From Chitinophagaceae bacterium UBA7600 (GTDB lineage: Bacteria > Bacteroidota > Bacteroidia > Chitinophagales > Chitinophagaceae), in the NCBI GenBank assembly GCA_002478885.1, contig DLKC01000105.1, positions 89,680 through 153,679 on the forward strand: 64,000 nt of DNA, read 5' to 3'. The position numbers and the translations under genes are program-made. The notes below the pieces were generated by a model. The model saw only the letters and a program-made list of their open reading frames with translations, made no database searches and was not told the DNA's origin. Numbering within the stretch: position 1 is the first letter of the stretch; each line of letters begins with the position of its first letter. Shown here piece after piece: positions 42,271 through 50,774 of this stretch.

Positions 42271-42612
42271 ATGAAAAGTTTAATCAGTCTCATTGTTTAT
42301 ACGATTCTGTCGTTAGCTGTTTGCGCACAAAATAAAGGGCTTGCCGGAAAGCCGGACTCTTCAAAAAAAATAATCGTGGCCGATGTTGCATGCGGTCAAT
42401 GCAGATTTCACATGAAGGGTAAAGGTTGCAGTCTCGCTATAAGGCTAAATGGTCAGACCTATTTCGTGGATGGCACCGGTATTGATTCCTTTGGTGATGC
42501 ACATGCAAGCGATGGTTTTTGTAAAGCTATCAGCAGAGCTGAAGTACAAGGTGAAATTGTAAACAATCGCTTTAAAGCAACCTATATTAAACTGGTAAAA
42601 ACCAGCAATTAA
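42271..42612 (+). CDS. DUF6370-like exported Cys-rich protein
   Basis: A 113-residue protein with a signal peptide (about 1-20, ending VCAQ). The mature domain has ADVACGQCRFHMKGKGCSLA and YFVDGTGIDSFGDAHASDGF followed by CKA, a pattern with C-x2-C, a later Cys and a GD-x-HA motif that I associate with the DUF6370 family. It is probably periplasmic and may bind a metal. It sits between the DJ-1 and YHS genes in the same direction. Confidence 0.7.
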   Translation: MKSLISLIVYTILSLAVCAQNKGLAGKPDSSKKIIVADVACGQCRFHMKGKGCSLAIRLNGQTYFVDGTGIDSFGDAHASDGFCKAISRAEVQGEIVNNRFKATYIKLVKTSN

Positions 42613-42700
42613 TAAACCTGCATACCAAAAAAGGGAAGTGCTGTCTAATAAAGGATAAATTCCGATTTACCATGAAGAAAAAAGCAAAAAAATACGCGTT

Positions 42701-42988
42701 ATGAAAAATTTTATGCTGGTAACGGTTGCTTCGGTTACATTATCATGCAACAACAAAATCGATAAAGTTAACCATTCAGCAGATCCAATAACAAAAGTTC
42801 AACAAAAGATAAAATCAGATTTTAGTAAAATCAACTTTGCCTCGACAAGCGACAGCACATGTGGCATGCCGTTATCAGCCGGAATCGAAGACACCACAGT
42901 TATTGGCAACAAAGTGTATGGCTTTTGTTCAAAGGGATGTAAAGATGAATTCCTGAAGATCCATATTACCTCTTTGAATAAGAAATAG
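42701..42988 (+). CDS. YHS-domain lipoprotein-like protein
   Basis: A 95-residue protein. The leader MKNFMLVTVASVTLSC ends in a lipobox-like LSC. Residues about 55-95 carry a YHS-like metal-binding pattern: STCGMPLSAGIEDT, then YGFCSKGCKDEFLK. YHS domains bind heavy metals such as copper and often accompany Cu-ATPases or chaperones. It is preceded by a ten-codon frame (MKKKAKKYAL, 42672-42704) whose stop overlaps this start as ATGA; whether that is translated is unknown. Confidence 0.75.
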   Translation: MKNFMLVTVASVTLSCNNKIDKVNHSADPITKVQQKIKSDFSKINFASTSDSTCGMPLSAGIEDTTVIGNKVYGFCSKGCKDEFLKIHITSLNKK

Positions 42989-43087
42989 CACGCTGTACAT
43001 CACAAACAATTTTCGGTCTATTTCACGTTTAGCAAACTGCTTATACATACAGGAAACATCTATTTTAAATCTTGATGTCCAGTACTG

Positions 43088-43807
43088 CTACAACTTTAAA
43101 TAGTAATCTTTCAACAGATCTGCGAATCGTTTGGTGTATTGTCCTCCTCCGTCCATAATGCTTATTTCATCGGCCGAAGCAACAAATTGTTGTTTTGTAA
43201 AAAACAATATTGACCTGAAATAATTATGCTTCACAGATTGTTTAACATTTACGCGCTGCTGCGAAAAGAATTTTTTTGCAGCAGCATTTTCAATAAATGC
43301 ATCTGCACGGTGGTAAGGAAGTAACACAGCAAACATTCCGTTATCGTCTACTAAGGCTGAGGCAATACCTGCAAGCTCTTCTAAACTCAAAGCACTGCTG
43401 TGCAAGGCTAGATTTCTTTTGTCATCTGCGCTTTTCAGATCATTTTCGAAAAAGGGTGGATTCGAAACGATAAGATCATATTTGTTGCCGGCAATAAAAC
43501 TTTGAATAGAACAGTTATGAATACGCAGTCGCTCTTTCCATGGAGATACTTCGAAATTTTCTTTGGCTTGTTTTGATGCCCGTTCGTCAATTTCAACAGC
43601 ATCAATCAGCGCATTCGCATTTTGCTGTGCATACATCAGCGATAACAAACCTGTACCGGCGCCAATGTCGAGCACTCTTGCCCCTCCTCGTCTGTTGAAA
43701 TATGTTTTTAACAGGCTCCCAAACAAACAGGCATCTGTGCAAACTTTCATTGCACACTTTTCCTGGTGAACGGTGAATTGTTTAAAGCGAAAAAAATTAT
43801 TGGGCAT
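43088..43807 (-). CDS. trmN6: tRNA1(Val) (adenine37-N6)-methyltransferase
   Basis: A 239-residue protein started at the ATG at 43807 (MPNNFFRFKQFTVHQEKCAM), the usual N-terminus of the YfiC/TrmN6 group. The SAM-binding motif I is VLDIGAGTGLLSLMYAQ and the N6-adenine motif IV is SNPPFF. It methylates A37 of tRNA-Val. The open frame begins seven codons earlier. Confidence 0.9.
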   Translation of the reverse strand: MPNNFFRFKQFTVHQEKCAMKVCTDACLFGSLLKTYFNRRGGARVLDIGAGTGLLSLMYAQQNANALIDAVEIDERASKQAKENFEVSPWKERLRIHNCSIQSFIAGNKYDLIVSNPPFFENDLKSADDKRNLALHSSALSLEELAGIASALVDDNGMFAVLLPYHRADAFIENAAAKKFFSQQRVNVKQSVKHNYFRSILFFTKQQFVASADEISIMDGGGQYTKRFADLLKDYYLKL

Positions 43808-43842
43808 GCCTGCAAAAATATACTCCAAACGTTCATGGAAAC

Positions 43843-43870
43843 AAAAAAGCCTCTGTAAACAGAGGCTTTA
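43843..43870 (-). terminator. Rho-independent terminator after the membrane-protein gene
   Basis: On the minus strand GCCTCTG-TTTA-CAGAGGC followed by TTTTTTG, 22 bases after the stop of the gene at 43892 and before trmN6. Confidence 0.8.
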
Positions 43871-43891
43871 CTAAAAATATTTATTTGCCAG

Positions 43892-44377
43892 TTATAATAT
43901 CGCAAACAATAACCATATTGCCACAGAAACACCAAAGCCTATCCACGCCCATTTTCTAAGGTTGGCGTTATCGTTACTATCGATAAGATAAGCAATTAAC
44001 ACACCGATAATGGAAAGCAATAACCCTAAAGCGAAACCGCCGATATTAAAACCTGCCGTTACATCGCCATTGTATTTTTTATAAAATTTTTCCAGTTTTT
44101 TGTTGTTGAGCGTTCCATCTTTATTAATGCTGCGTCGAAGTTCTTTTTGTGCTGATTTAAACATCATTTTGTCTGCCCATTTCATTTCTTTGCCTGAAAT
44201 ATGCTCGAAATCTTTTACAGAAATAGTTGACAGGTCAAGCATGCTAATGGATTTTCCAGTGCTGCCAAGTGGCAACATAATTTCACTTGCCTTTAATTTT
44301 CCGGGCATCAGAAATGCGGCACCAACTGCCTGCGAAATGACTACAAAGAGTACAACAAGTGTAAAATTTTTTTTCAT
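43892..44377 (-). CDS. Membrane protein of unknown function
   Basis: A 161-residue protein: N-terminal signal-like helix (about 5-25), a basic, charged middle (KEMKWADKMMFKSAQKELRR) and two C-terminal transmembrane helices (about 108-131 and 140-160) joined by DSNDNANLRK. The helix-loop-helix end is reminiscent of small Bacteroidota proteins with an exported charged domain and a DUF4870-like or YtxH-like tail. No firm family. Monocistronic, with its own terminator. Confidence 0.68.
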   Translation of the reverse strand: MKKNFTLVVLFVVISQAVGAAFLMPGKLKASEIMLPLGSTGKSISMLDLSTISVKDFEHISGKEMKWADKMMFKSAQKELRRSINKDGTLNNKKLEKFYKKYNGDVTAGFNIGGFALGLLLSIIGVLIAYLIDSNDNANLRKWAWIGFGVSVAIWLLFAIL

Positions 44378-44480
44378 TTGCTTTAGTTTTAGTAGAACAT
44401 TAAGGTAGTTATTAATTGCAAGCTATACGGCCGATATGTTTAGTTTTTTTACACAGTATCTTAATTACTTTATGTTTTTT

Positions 44481-44640
44481 AGCCCGGCATAAGTCAGCGA
44501 AATTGAGCACCTGTTGCGTCGCACGCTTGTATTGCAACAATTCTATTCAGCCAACAGCCAAACAACATTTGCCAGGCAAAGAGCAAAGCGCTGAAGAGTG
44601 CGACGCAACGATGCTTAATGCCTGGTCCAAAGCCTGGCTC
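44481..44640. repeat. Dispersed intergenic repeat, head-to-head pair of two type A arms
   Basis: GTTGCGTCGCACGCTTGTAT (44513-44532) faces GCTGAAGAGTGCGACGCAAC (44590-44609), bounded by AGCCCGGC and AGCCTGGC. One of two pairs in the window in which both arms are type A. Confidence 0.85.
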
Positions 44641-44673
44641 ACCAAAATTTTCAAATGGCAGCATTGCAATTCA

Positions 44674-44703
44674 CAAAAAAACAAAGCCTGAAGAAGGGCT
44701 TTG
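44674..44703 (-). terminator. Rho-independent terminator of the T9SS surface-protein gene
   Basis: On the minus strand CAAAGCCC-TTCTTCA-GGCTTTG followed by TTTTTTTG, about 20 bases after the stop codon at 44725. Confidence 0.8.
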
Positions 44704-44724
44704 CTCTTTCAGAAACAAGTATTT

Positions 44725-46560
44725 CTATTTAGTAATAATAAATCTTTGGCTGCCGGTAATTTTGCCAGAAGCATCTATTACCTGTAGTAAATAAACACCG
44801 CTGCCAAGGCTGCCGACATTGATGGTCTGCTGCGGTTGATTCGATTTCATGTTCATCATCGTCCGCCCCGTAATATCAAGTATCCTGATATCTGCACTGG
44901 CATCCCTGCTATCCTGTTGCATGTCGAGCACAACGTATGACTGCGCGGGGTTAGGGTAAATTTTTATTTGCTTAACGGTTATTTGTTTTGTGATACCAGC
45001 TTCGGCATTGTCGGCAAACGCTGCTACGGGTATGCTTCCGGAGCAAGTTCCCAGTCTGGCTTTTCTATGCTTTAGTAAGTTGGCCACTTTATCAACCGGT
45101 TTACAAAGTTGGCAGCCGTTATAACAAACCAATATTTTGTTGCCATACTTTCCGCAACGCACATCTTCGACATAGATGGTAACGGAGTTGGTGGTGGTAC
45201 ACTTAAAAGCATCTGTTACGGTAACGATGTATGTGGTGGTCGTGGTTGGACTGACTACTATTGAGGCACCACTACCGGCGCTACCCCAGTCATAAGTATT
45301 ACTTCCGTTTCCACCTGTCGCAGATGCTGTAAGCGTAACACTTTGCGGGCCATATCCAAGGAAGATCGTATTGGCCGCTTGATTAGGCACAGTTGGGGAA
45401 GGGTTAACTGTAATAGTGCTTGAAAACTTCGGATCGCACACTGCATTTACAACGATGTTTACGCTCGTTAATGCAGATGAACCGTCATTGTCTGTAGCCT
45501 TAAATGTAAGAATATATGTTCCCGCATCTGCAAAACCAGGAGTCCAGTCAAAAGTGGAATTGATGGGTTGGCCCGTTGCTGGTAGTTCGGGATTAGTGGT
45601 TGACCCTGGCGGTAAGCCCACCCCGGTAAGTGTTACAGTGGATCCATTATCATCGTCCTGCGCTTTTACATCAAAAGTTAAATGATCTCCTACGCTAATA
45701 GTAAAGGTTTCGTTATTTGCCGGGGTTGGTGGATAAACAAAATATGGAGGAGTGCCGGTCTGTGCTTCAACAATGCGGATCAGGAAATCGACTCCAATTT
45801 CCGTCTTGCCGTTGTTAATCATTACCTGGGCGGTATATAGATCCCCAACTGTTTTACCCATAGTAGAAAAGGTCACCAGTCCGGTAGTGCTGTTTATTGA
45901 AAGGCCGTCGGGTAATACATAACTATTGTCCGCACCGGCAGCTTCGTCTGCATTGGCAAAACGAAATATAAGAGTGCCGCCATCAGGATCAATTGCTGGA
46001 ATTGTAAACGAAGCGGTAGGCTTTTCAACCTGCAGATCTATGATTGGTGAGACAGTGCTCACAGTCGATTTTTGACCTTTGCCCACAGACACGAGCGTTT
46101 GTACATGAAAATATTCATCAGCATTGTTCTGCAATGTGCTTATGCGGCAACAGCCAATAAAAGAAGCGGTGTAATTACCAGGAGCGGCATAGGTGTGCGT
46201 CATCGTTATCTCACCAAAGAACCAATCCTCGGCCGCATTGATTGATGTTACGGTAATTTGAATATTCTGCAATTCGCCGTCGCCAAAATCAAATGGAACG
46301 TCTCCATCACCGGCAACAATATCAACCACGGTTCCAATTCCAGGGTTTCCAAAATAAGACCATCTCCATGCCTGTTGAATTTTAAAAACCACCGTATTAC
46401 CATCGGTGTTCTGCCACTGCACATTACCATAGCGAAAATGGGAAGCCCAAACGGAAACAGCAGAAAATAAAAGCAAAATAAAAATAAGAGTGAGGCGCTT
46501 TATTTTTTTAAGCCGGCAAGCTTTTCTTCCAGCAACAGCATGCTGTAAAAGTGTGTTCAT
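44725..46560 (-). CDS. Large surface protein with Ig/PKD-like domains and T9SS sorting domain
   Basis: A 611-residue protein started at the ATG at 46560, which is followed by a basic stretch and the hydrophobic signal segment LTLIFILLLFSAVSVWA. Mature domains are a beta-rich N-terminal region (SHFRYGNVQWQNTDGNTVVF), putative Ig/cadherin-like repeats (ARYDDDN-like AQDDDNGSTVTLTGVGLPPG, then TFDWTPGFADAGTYILTFKA), a PKD-like segment (NTYDWGSAGSGASIVVSP), a Cys-containing stretch (CYNGCQLCKPVDK) and a type A T9SS domain (KIYPNPAQSYVV to RFIITK). It is probably an adhesin or other surface-exposed protein. The 67-codon upstream extension of the frame is rejected because it lacks a signal. Confidence 0.82.
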   Translation of the reverse strand: MNTLLQHAVAGRKACRLKKIKRLTLIFILLLFSAVSVWASHFRYGNVQWQNTDGNTVVFKIQQAWRWSYFGNPGIGTVVDIVAGDGDVPFDFGDGELQNIQITVTSINAAEDWFFGEITMTHTYAAPGNYTASFIGCCRISTLQNNADEYFHVQTLVSVGKGQKSTVSTVSPIIDLQVEKPTASFTIPAIDPDGGTLIFRFANADEAAGADNSYVLPDGLSINSTTGLVTFSTMGKTVGDLYTAQVMINNGKTEIGVDFLIRIVEAQTGTPPYFVYPPTPANNETFTISVGDHLTFDVKAQDDDNGSTVTLTGVGLPPGSTTNPELPATGQPINSTFDWTPGFADAGTYILTFKATDNDGSSALTSVNIVVNAVCDPKFSSTITVNPSPTVPNQAANTIFLGYGPQSVTLTASATGGNGSNTYDWGSAGSGASIVVSPTTTTTYIVTVTDAFKCTTTNSVTIYVEDVRCGKYGNKILVCYNGCQLCKPVDKVANLLKHRKARLGTCSGSIPVAAFADNAEAGITKQITVKQIKIYPNPAQSYVVLDMQQDSRDASADIRILDITGRTMMNMKSNQPQQTINVGSLGSGVYLLQVIDASGKITGSQRFIITK

Positions 46561-46711
46561 AACGTACGTATTAAAGGTTATGGATAAATTTTGGAAACGG
46601 ATATGGCAGCATTGGCAAGGATTGATTTTGCGGCTAACCTGATTAAATGTAGGAACTAAAATTGAAACATACAAGCGTTGATAGATTTCACATGTAAAGC
46701 CTGAACCCTGT

Positions 46712-46746
46712 AAAAATAAAAAAGCTGCTCCTTCTGAAACAGCTTT
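46712..46746 (-). terminator. Rho-independent terminator of the sdh operon
   Basis: On the minus strand AAAGCTG-N12-CAGCTTT followed by TTTATTTTT, 26 bases after the sdhB stop codon. Confidence 0.8.
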
Positions 46747-46771
46747 CCTGAATATAAGCAACGTTATGGTC

Positions 46772-47533
46772 TTACTCTGACGTAAGGCTTGCCAGTAAAT
46801 ACTCCTGATTTAGCCTTGCAATATTGCTGAGCGAAATTTCTTTCGGGCAGGTAGCCTCGCAGGCGCCGGTGTTGGTACATCCGCCAAACCCTTCTTTATC
46901 CATCTGCGCAACCATGTTCATCACACGAGTCTTGCGTTCGGGTGAACCCTGTGGCAACAAAGCTAGATGAGAAACCTTCGCGCTAAGGAACAACATTGCT
47001 GAGCTATTTTTACAAGCCGCAACACATGCTCCGCAGCCGATACAGGCGGCAGCGGCAAAAGAAGCATCAGCCTTATCTTTCTCAATTGGAAGTGCATTGG
47101 CATCAACAGCGTTACCTGTGTTTACAGATATGTATCCACCGGCTTGTATAATACGATCAAAAGAAGAACGATCAACAACAAGATCTTTTAAAACAGGAAA
47201 TGCATTCGCACGCCATGGTTCGATAACTATTGTGTCGCCGTCATTGTATGCACGCATATGCAACTGGCAAACTGTATTGGCTTTCCATGGACCATGTGGT
47301 TTACCATCTATCACCATTGAACACATACCACAGATACCTTCGCGGCAATCATGGTCAAATGCTATCGGGTCTTTGCCATCACGAATAAGTTCTTCGTTTA
47401 ACACGTCGAACATTTCCAGAAAAGACATTTCACTGGAGATATTCTTTACCGGGTAAGTTTCAAAACGGCCGGAATCCTGCTTGCTTGACTGTCTCCACAC
47501 TTTAAGTGTGAGGTTCATATTGTAATGCTCCAT
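46772..47533 (-). CDS. sdhB: Succinate dehydrogenase/fumarate reductase iron-sulfur subunit
   Basis: A 253-residue protein that passes electrons from the flavoprotein to the quinone site. It has the 2Fe-2S ligand motif [10 protein letters not shown] near residue 63 and the 3Fe-4S/4Fe-4S motifs [11 protein letters not shown] and [12 protein letters not shown]. An in-frame ATG five codons later ([10 protein letters not shown]) matches the usual start of the family; the earlier ATG has a purine-rich AGGAAG just before it. It is the last gene of sdhCAB. Confidence 0.93.
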   Translation of the reverse strand: MEHYNMNLTLKVWRQSSKQDSGRFETYPVKNISSEMSFLEMFDVLNEELIRDGKDPIAFDHDCREGICGMCSMVIDGKPHGPWKANTVCQLHMRAYNDGDTIVIEPWRANAFPVLKDLVVDRSSFDRIIQAGGYISVNTGNAVDANALPIEKDKADASFAAAACIGCGACVAACKNSSAMLFLSAKVSHLALLPQGSPERKTRVMNMVAQMDKEGFGGCTNTGACEATCPKEISLSNIARLNQEYLLASLTSE

Positions 47534-47566
47534 AAAGCTTCCTGATATATTATTTTAAAATTGCGC

Positions 47567-49540
47567 TTATTTATAACTACGCTGACTGGGTTTCACCTCC
47601 TCGTACTCAAGTACCTCTTTGTGCAATTGCCATTCATGATCGGCTTTGTATTCCCATGCGGCAACATACATGAATTTATCATCATGACGTAAAGCTTCAC
47701 CCTCTTCAGTTTGGTGTTCTTCGCGGAAATGGCCACCACAGCTTTCTTCCCTGTTCAATGCATCGAGGCACATAAGTTCTCCCAATTCGATAAAGTCTGC
47801 AACACGGCCAGCCTTGTCCAATTCTGGGTTCATTTCATTAATGCCACCCGGTATTTTCAGATCACTCCAGAATTCTTTTTTTAATTGCTGTATTTCAGCA
47901 ATTGCTTTTTTAAGTCCTTCGGCGTTCCGCGCCATACCACATTTATCCCACATGATTTTACCGAGACGTTTATGCAAGCTTTCAACTGTTTGAGAACCTT
48001 TAATACTCATCATGGTATTAATTCTTTCTTTCACTGCGTTTTCTGCGGCCTCAAAAGCAGGATGTGATGTAGGGATCGATGCGGTGCGTATATCATCGGC
48101 AAGATAATTACCGATCGTGTATGGTACAACAAAATAGCCGTCAGCGAGCCCCTGCATCAATGCAGAAGCGCCGAGGCGGTTGGCGCCGTGATCACTGAAA
48201 TTTGCTTCACCAAGGCAATACAAACCAGGAATGGTTGTCATTAATTCATAGTCAACCCAAAGACCGCCCATAGTATAATGTACCGCCGGGTAAATGCGCA
48301 TAGGGACCTCGTATGGGTTTTCGCCGGTGATCTTTTCATACATATCGAAGAGGTTACCGTATTTCTCTTTTACCACATCTTTCCCCATAGCAATAATCTC
48401 TTCGGCCGATACATTTTCTTTGCCTTGCTTTCCTGCCTCAATTTTCCCATAACGTTCAATAGCCACTGCGTAATCAAGATACACAGCCTGTTTGCTGGAA
48501 CCTACACCATAACCGGCATCGCATCTTTCTTTTGCTGCGCGGCTCGCCACGTCACGGGGAACCAGGTTGCCAAACGCAGGGTATCTTCTTTCCAGGTAAT
48601 AATCTCTTTCATCCTCCGGAATATCGCCGGGCTTGCGGTTGTCGCCCTGTTTCTTTGGAACCCAGATGCGGCCGTCGTTCCTGAGAGATTCTGACATAAG
48701 CGTGAGCTTGCTCTGGTGATCGCCACTTACCGGTATGCAGGTTGGATGTATTTGTGTAAAGCAGGGGTTGCCGAAATACGCGCCGGCCTTATGCGATTTC
48801 CATATGGCCGTTGTATTGCATCCCATTGCATTGGTAGAAAGATAAAAAACGTTGCCATAACCACCGCTGCAAAGCAGCACCGCATGACCAAAATGTCTTT
48901 CCAGCTCACCATTTATAAGGTTACGACAAATAATGCCACGAGCCTTACCATCAATCTTCACTATTTCAAGCATTTCATGGCGGGTGTACATTTTTACGTT
49001 TCCTAAAGCTACTTGCCTTTCCAAAGCCTGGTAAGCACCTATTAATAGTTGCTGTCCTGTTTGCCCTGCGGCATAAAACGTTCTTTGAACCTGGGTTCCG
49101 CCAAAAGAACGGTTGCTGAGCAAGCCACCATATTCACGTGCAAATGGCACTCCCTGCGCCACACATTGATCTATGATATTCGCACTTACTTCAGCAAGAC
49201 GATGCACATTACCTTCTCTTGCCCGGTAGTCGCCACCCTTAATTGTATCGTAAAACAAGCGGTAAATACTGTCGCCATCATTCTGGTAATTCTTTGCCGC
49301 GTTAATACCACCCTGCGCAGCAATGGAGTGTGCCCGGCGAGGAGAATCCTGGAAGCAAAAAGCTTTCACTTTGTAACCCAGTTCGCCGAGCGATGCGGCA
49401 GCCGATGCCCCCGCAAGACCCGTACCTACGATGATCACTTCGATCTTACGTTTGTTTGCGGGATTAACCAACTTACAATGTCCTTTGTAATTGCCCCATT
49501 TCTGCTCAAGCGGCCCGGAAGGAATTTTTGCATCAAGCAT
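47567..49540 (-). CDS. sdhA: Succinate dehydrogenase/fumarate reductase flavoprotein subunit
   Basis: A 657-residue protein that oxidises succinate to fumarate. It has the FAD-binding [19 protein letters not shown] near residue 40, HSIAAQGG with the His that binds FAD covalently, the substrate-site GGQVQRT-like [20 protein letters not shown] and the [17 protein letters not shown] motif. The length and the motif set fit the Bacteroidota/epsilon type (B-type, menaquinone-linked). It is 33 bases upstream of sdhB and separated from sdhC by a spacer that holds a repeat pair. Confidence 0.94.
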   Translation of the reverse strand: MLDAKIPSGPLEQKWGNYKGHCKLVNPANKRKIEVIIVGTGLAGASAAASLGELGYKVKAFCFQDSPRRAHSIAAQGGINAAKNYQNDGDSIYRLFYDTIKGGDYRAREGNVHRLAEVSANIIDQCVAQGVPFAREYGGLLSNRSFGGTQVQRTFYAAGQTGQQLLIGAYQALERQVALGNVKMYTRHEMLEIVKIDGKARGIICRNLINGELERHFGHAVLLCSGGYGNVFYLSTNAMGCNTTAIWKSHKAGAYFGNPCFTQIHPTCIPVSGDHQSKLTLMSESLRNDGRIWVPKKQGDNRKPGDIPEDERDYYLERRYPAFGNLVPRDVASRAAKERCDAGYGVGSSKQAVYLDYAVAIERYGKIEAGKQGKENVSAEEIIAMGKDVVKEKYGNLFDMYEKITGENPYEVPMRIYPAVHYTMGGLWVDYELMTTIPGLYCLGEANFSDHGANRLGASALMQGLADGYFVVPYTIGNYLADDIRTASIPTSHPAFEAAENAVKERINTMMSIKGSQTVESLHKRLGKIMWDKCGMARNAEGLKKAIAEIQQLKKEFWSDLKIPGGINEMNPELDKAGRVADFIELGELMCLDALNREESCGGHFREEHQTEEGEALRHDDKFMYVAAWEYKADHEWQLHKEVLEYEEVKPSQRSYK

Positions 49541-49857
49541 ATCAGAAAGTTTACAGTTATTAATTTTTAGTTCGCTATTTTTCGCGGCTATTCATTTTCA
49601 AAATCGGTAAATGTTTTGTAACCAGCTTTTGATCCTTTACCAGGCTTCTGTTGTGTCACTCACTTCTGCGTTCTGTTCGTGATTGAGCAATTGCAGGTAA
49701 TACTTGTATTTTAACGCCGTGTGCATCAAATTGTTTATTCACGATTGCTCATTCACTATTCAATAGCACAAGAGTGCGACGCAAGAGTTGATGCAATGAA
49801 AAACTAAAGCCCGGTACAAAAAATTCAAAGAAACTTTATAGAAAACAAGAACATTGT
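49541..49857. other. 317-bp spacer within the sdh operon
   Basis: sdhC and sdhA read the same way and belong to one complex, yet this spacer is long and carries the repeat pair 49639-49815 and no gene. If sdhCAB is a single transcript, the pair would be transcribed as a hairpin between sdhC and sdhA. Confidence 0.6.
49639..49815. repeat. Dispersed intergenic repeat, head-to-head pair inside sdhCAB
   Basis: A type B arm (TGTTGTGTCACTCACTT, 49649-49665) faces a type A arm (AGCACAAGAGTGCGACGCAA, 49765-49784), with ACCAGGC and GCCCGGT ends. The loop contains GATTGAGCAATT and a related GATTGCTCATT. Confidence 0.85.
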
Positions 49858-50529
49858 TTAGCTGAGCCAGCCAAGGTAAAAACTGATCGGCATCATTGCG
49901 AATGCCAGTGGCACTATTATGGAAAAAGCCATGCCGGTGCTGCTGATTAAACCACAGTATCTTTTATTTGTTACTCCCAATGTGCGAAAGGCGCTCTGGA
50001 AGCCGTGTGCAAGGTGATAACCGAGCGAAATGCAACCTAGCACGTATATAACAACAACCCATAGATTGGAAAATACATCCTGCATTTTTTTGTAAAGGTC
50101 GATCTCTTCGCCAAGCAAAAAACCCTGGTGCGAACGGTTGGGCAACCAAAAGTCAGCGAGGTGGAGTATAAGGAATAACAGAACGATGGTTCCCAGCAAA
50201 CCCATGCTGCGGCTATACCATTTACTGCCCCTGTTTCCGTACGAAACCGCATATTTTGTCGCGCGTTTGCTACGGTTGGCAGCTTCCAGCATTAACCCCT
50301 GAACGATGTGCAGAATAAGACCGGCGAATAAGCCGATTTCGAGGATACGCGGCACCCAGTTGGCTCCCATAAAATGGGCTCCCTGGGTAAACATTGCTCC
50401 ATTATCGTTTGCCCAAATGCAGGCATTAAGACCAACATGAATGATTAAAAAAAGGATCAGGAAAATTCCTGTTAATGCCATCACTATTTTTTTCCCAATT
50501 GAAGAAGTAAACACTTGTTTCCAGGTCAT
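49858..50529 (-). CDS. sdhC: Succinate dehydrogenase cytochrome b subunit (fused C/D type)
   Basis: A 223-residue integral membrane protein with five hydrophobic helices (about 15-35, 65-85, 108-130, 155-175, 198-220), the single-subunit diheme anchor of B-type succinate:quinone reductases. Conserved His residues lie in LFLIIHVGLNACIW, AGLILHIVQGLML, LFLILHLADFW and YHLAHGFQSAF, in agreement with two b hemes. There is no separate sdhD. It is first in the operon, with a TATTTTTG promoter box just upstream. Confidence 0.92.
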   Translation of the reverse strand: MTWKQVFTSSIGKKIVMALTGIFLILFLIIHVGLNACIWANDNGAMFTQGAHFMGANWVPRILEIGLFAGLILHIVQGLMLEAANRSKRATKYAVSYGNRGSKWYSRSMGLLGTIVLLFLILHLADFWLPNRSHQGFLLGEEIDLYKKMQDVFSNLWVVVIYVLGCISLGYHLAHGFQSAFRTLGVTNKRYCGLISSTGMAFSIIVPLAFAMMPISFYLGWLS

Positions 50530-50558
50530 ACCGACGAAATTAGGTGAGAAGATCGGCG

Positions 50559-50566
50559 CAAAAATA
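50559..50566 (-). promoter_or_regulatory. Candidate -7 box of sdhCAB (TATTTTTG)
   Basis: A full match to TAnnTTTG on the minus strand, 30 bases upstream of the sdhC ATG. No clear TTG at -33. Confidence 0.45.
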
Positions 50567-50774
50567 CATCACGAATGCCAGTTTACCTTTTTTAAAAAAA
50601 TATTTTATTCACGATTTTTAAGATATGTAAAATGAACAATGGCGGGCTTTGTTTCACGGCGTAAAGGCAGTTGTTTAAGCGATATTTACTTTGAAATATT
50701 TAATGCTTCACGTTTATTGAATATAAAACGAATGTGCTTAAATTGAAAATTCAAATTCACAAAAACTAATCTGT

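Larger units (their letters stand above)
44378..44724. other. 347-bp spacer with a repeat pair and a terminator
   Basis: Between two minus-strand genes; no further gene seen. It contains the dispersed repeat pair 44481-44640 and a terminator for the gene at 44725, described separately. Confidence 0.6.

Noticed and set aside
46561..46761. 67-codon N-terminal extension of the T9SS surface protein
   Set aside because: The extension covers the sdh terminator and separates the signal peptide from the N-terminus; the start at 46560 is followed directly by a normal signal segment.
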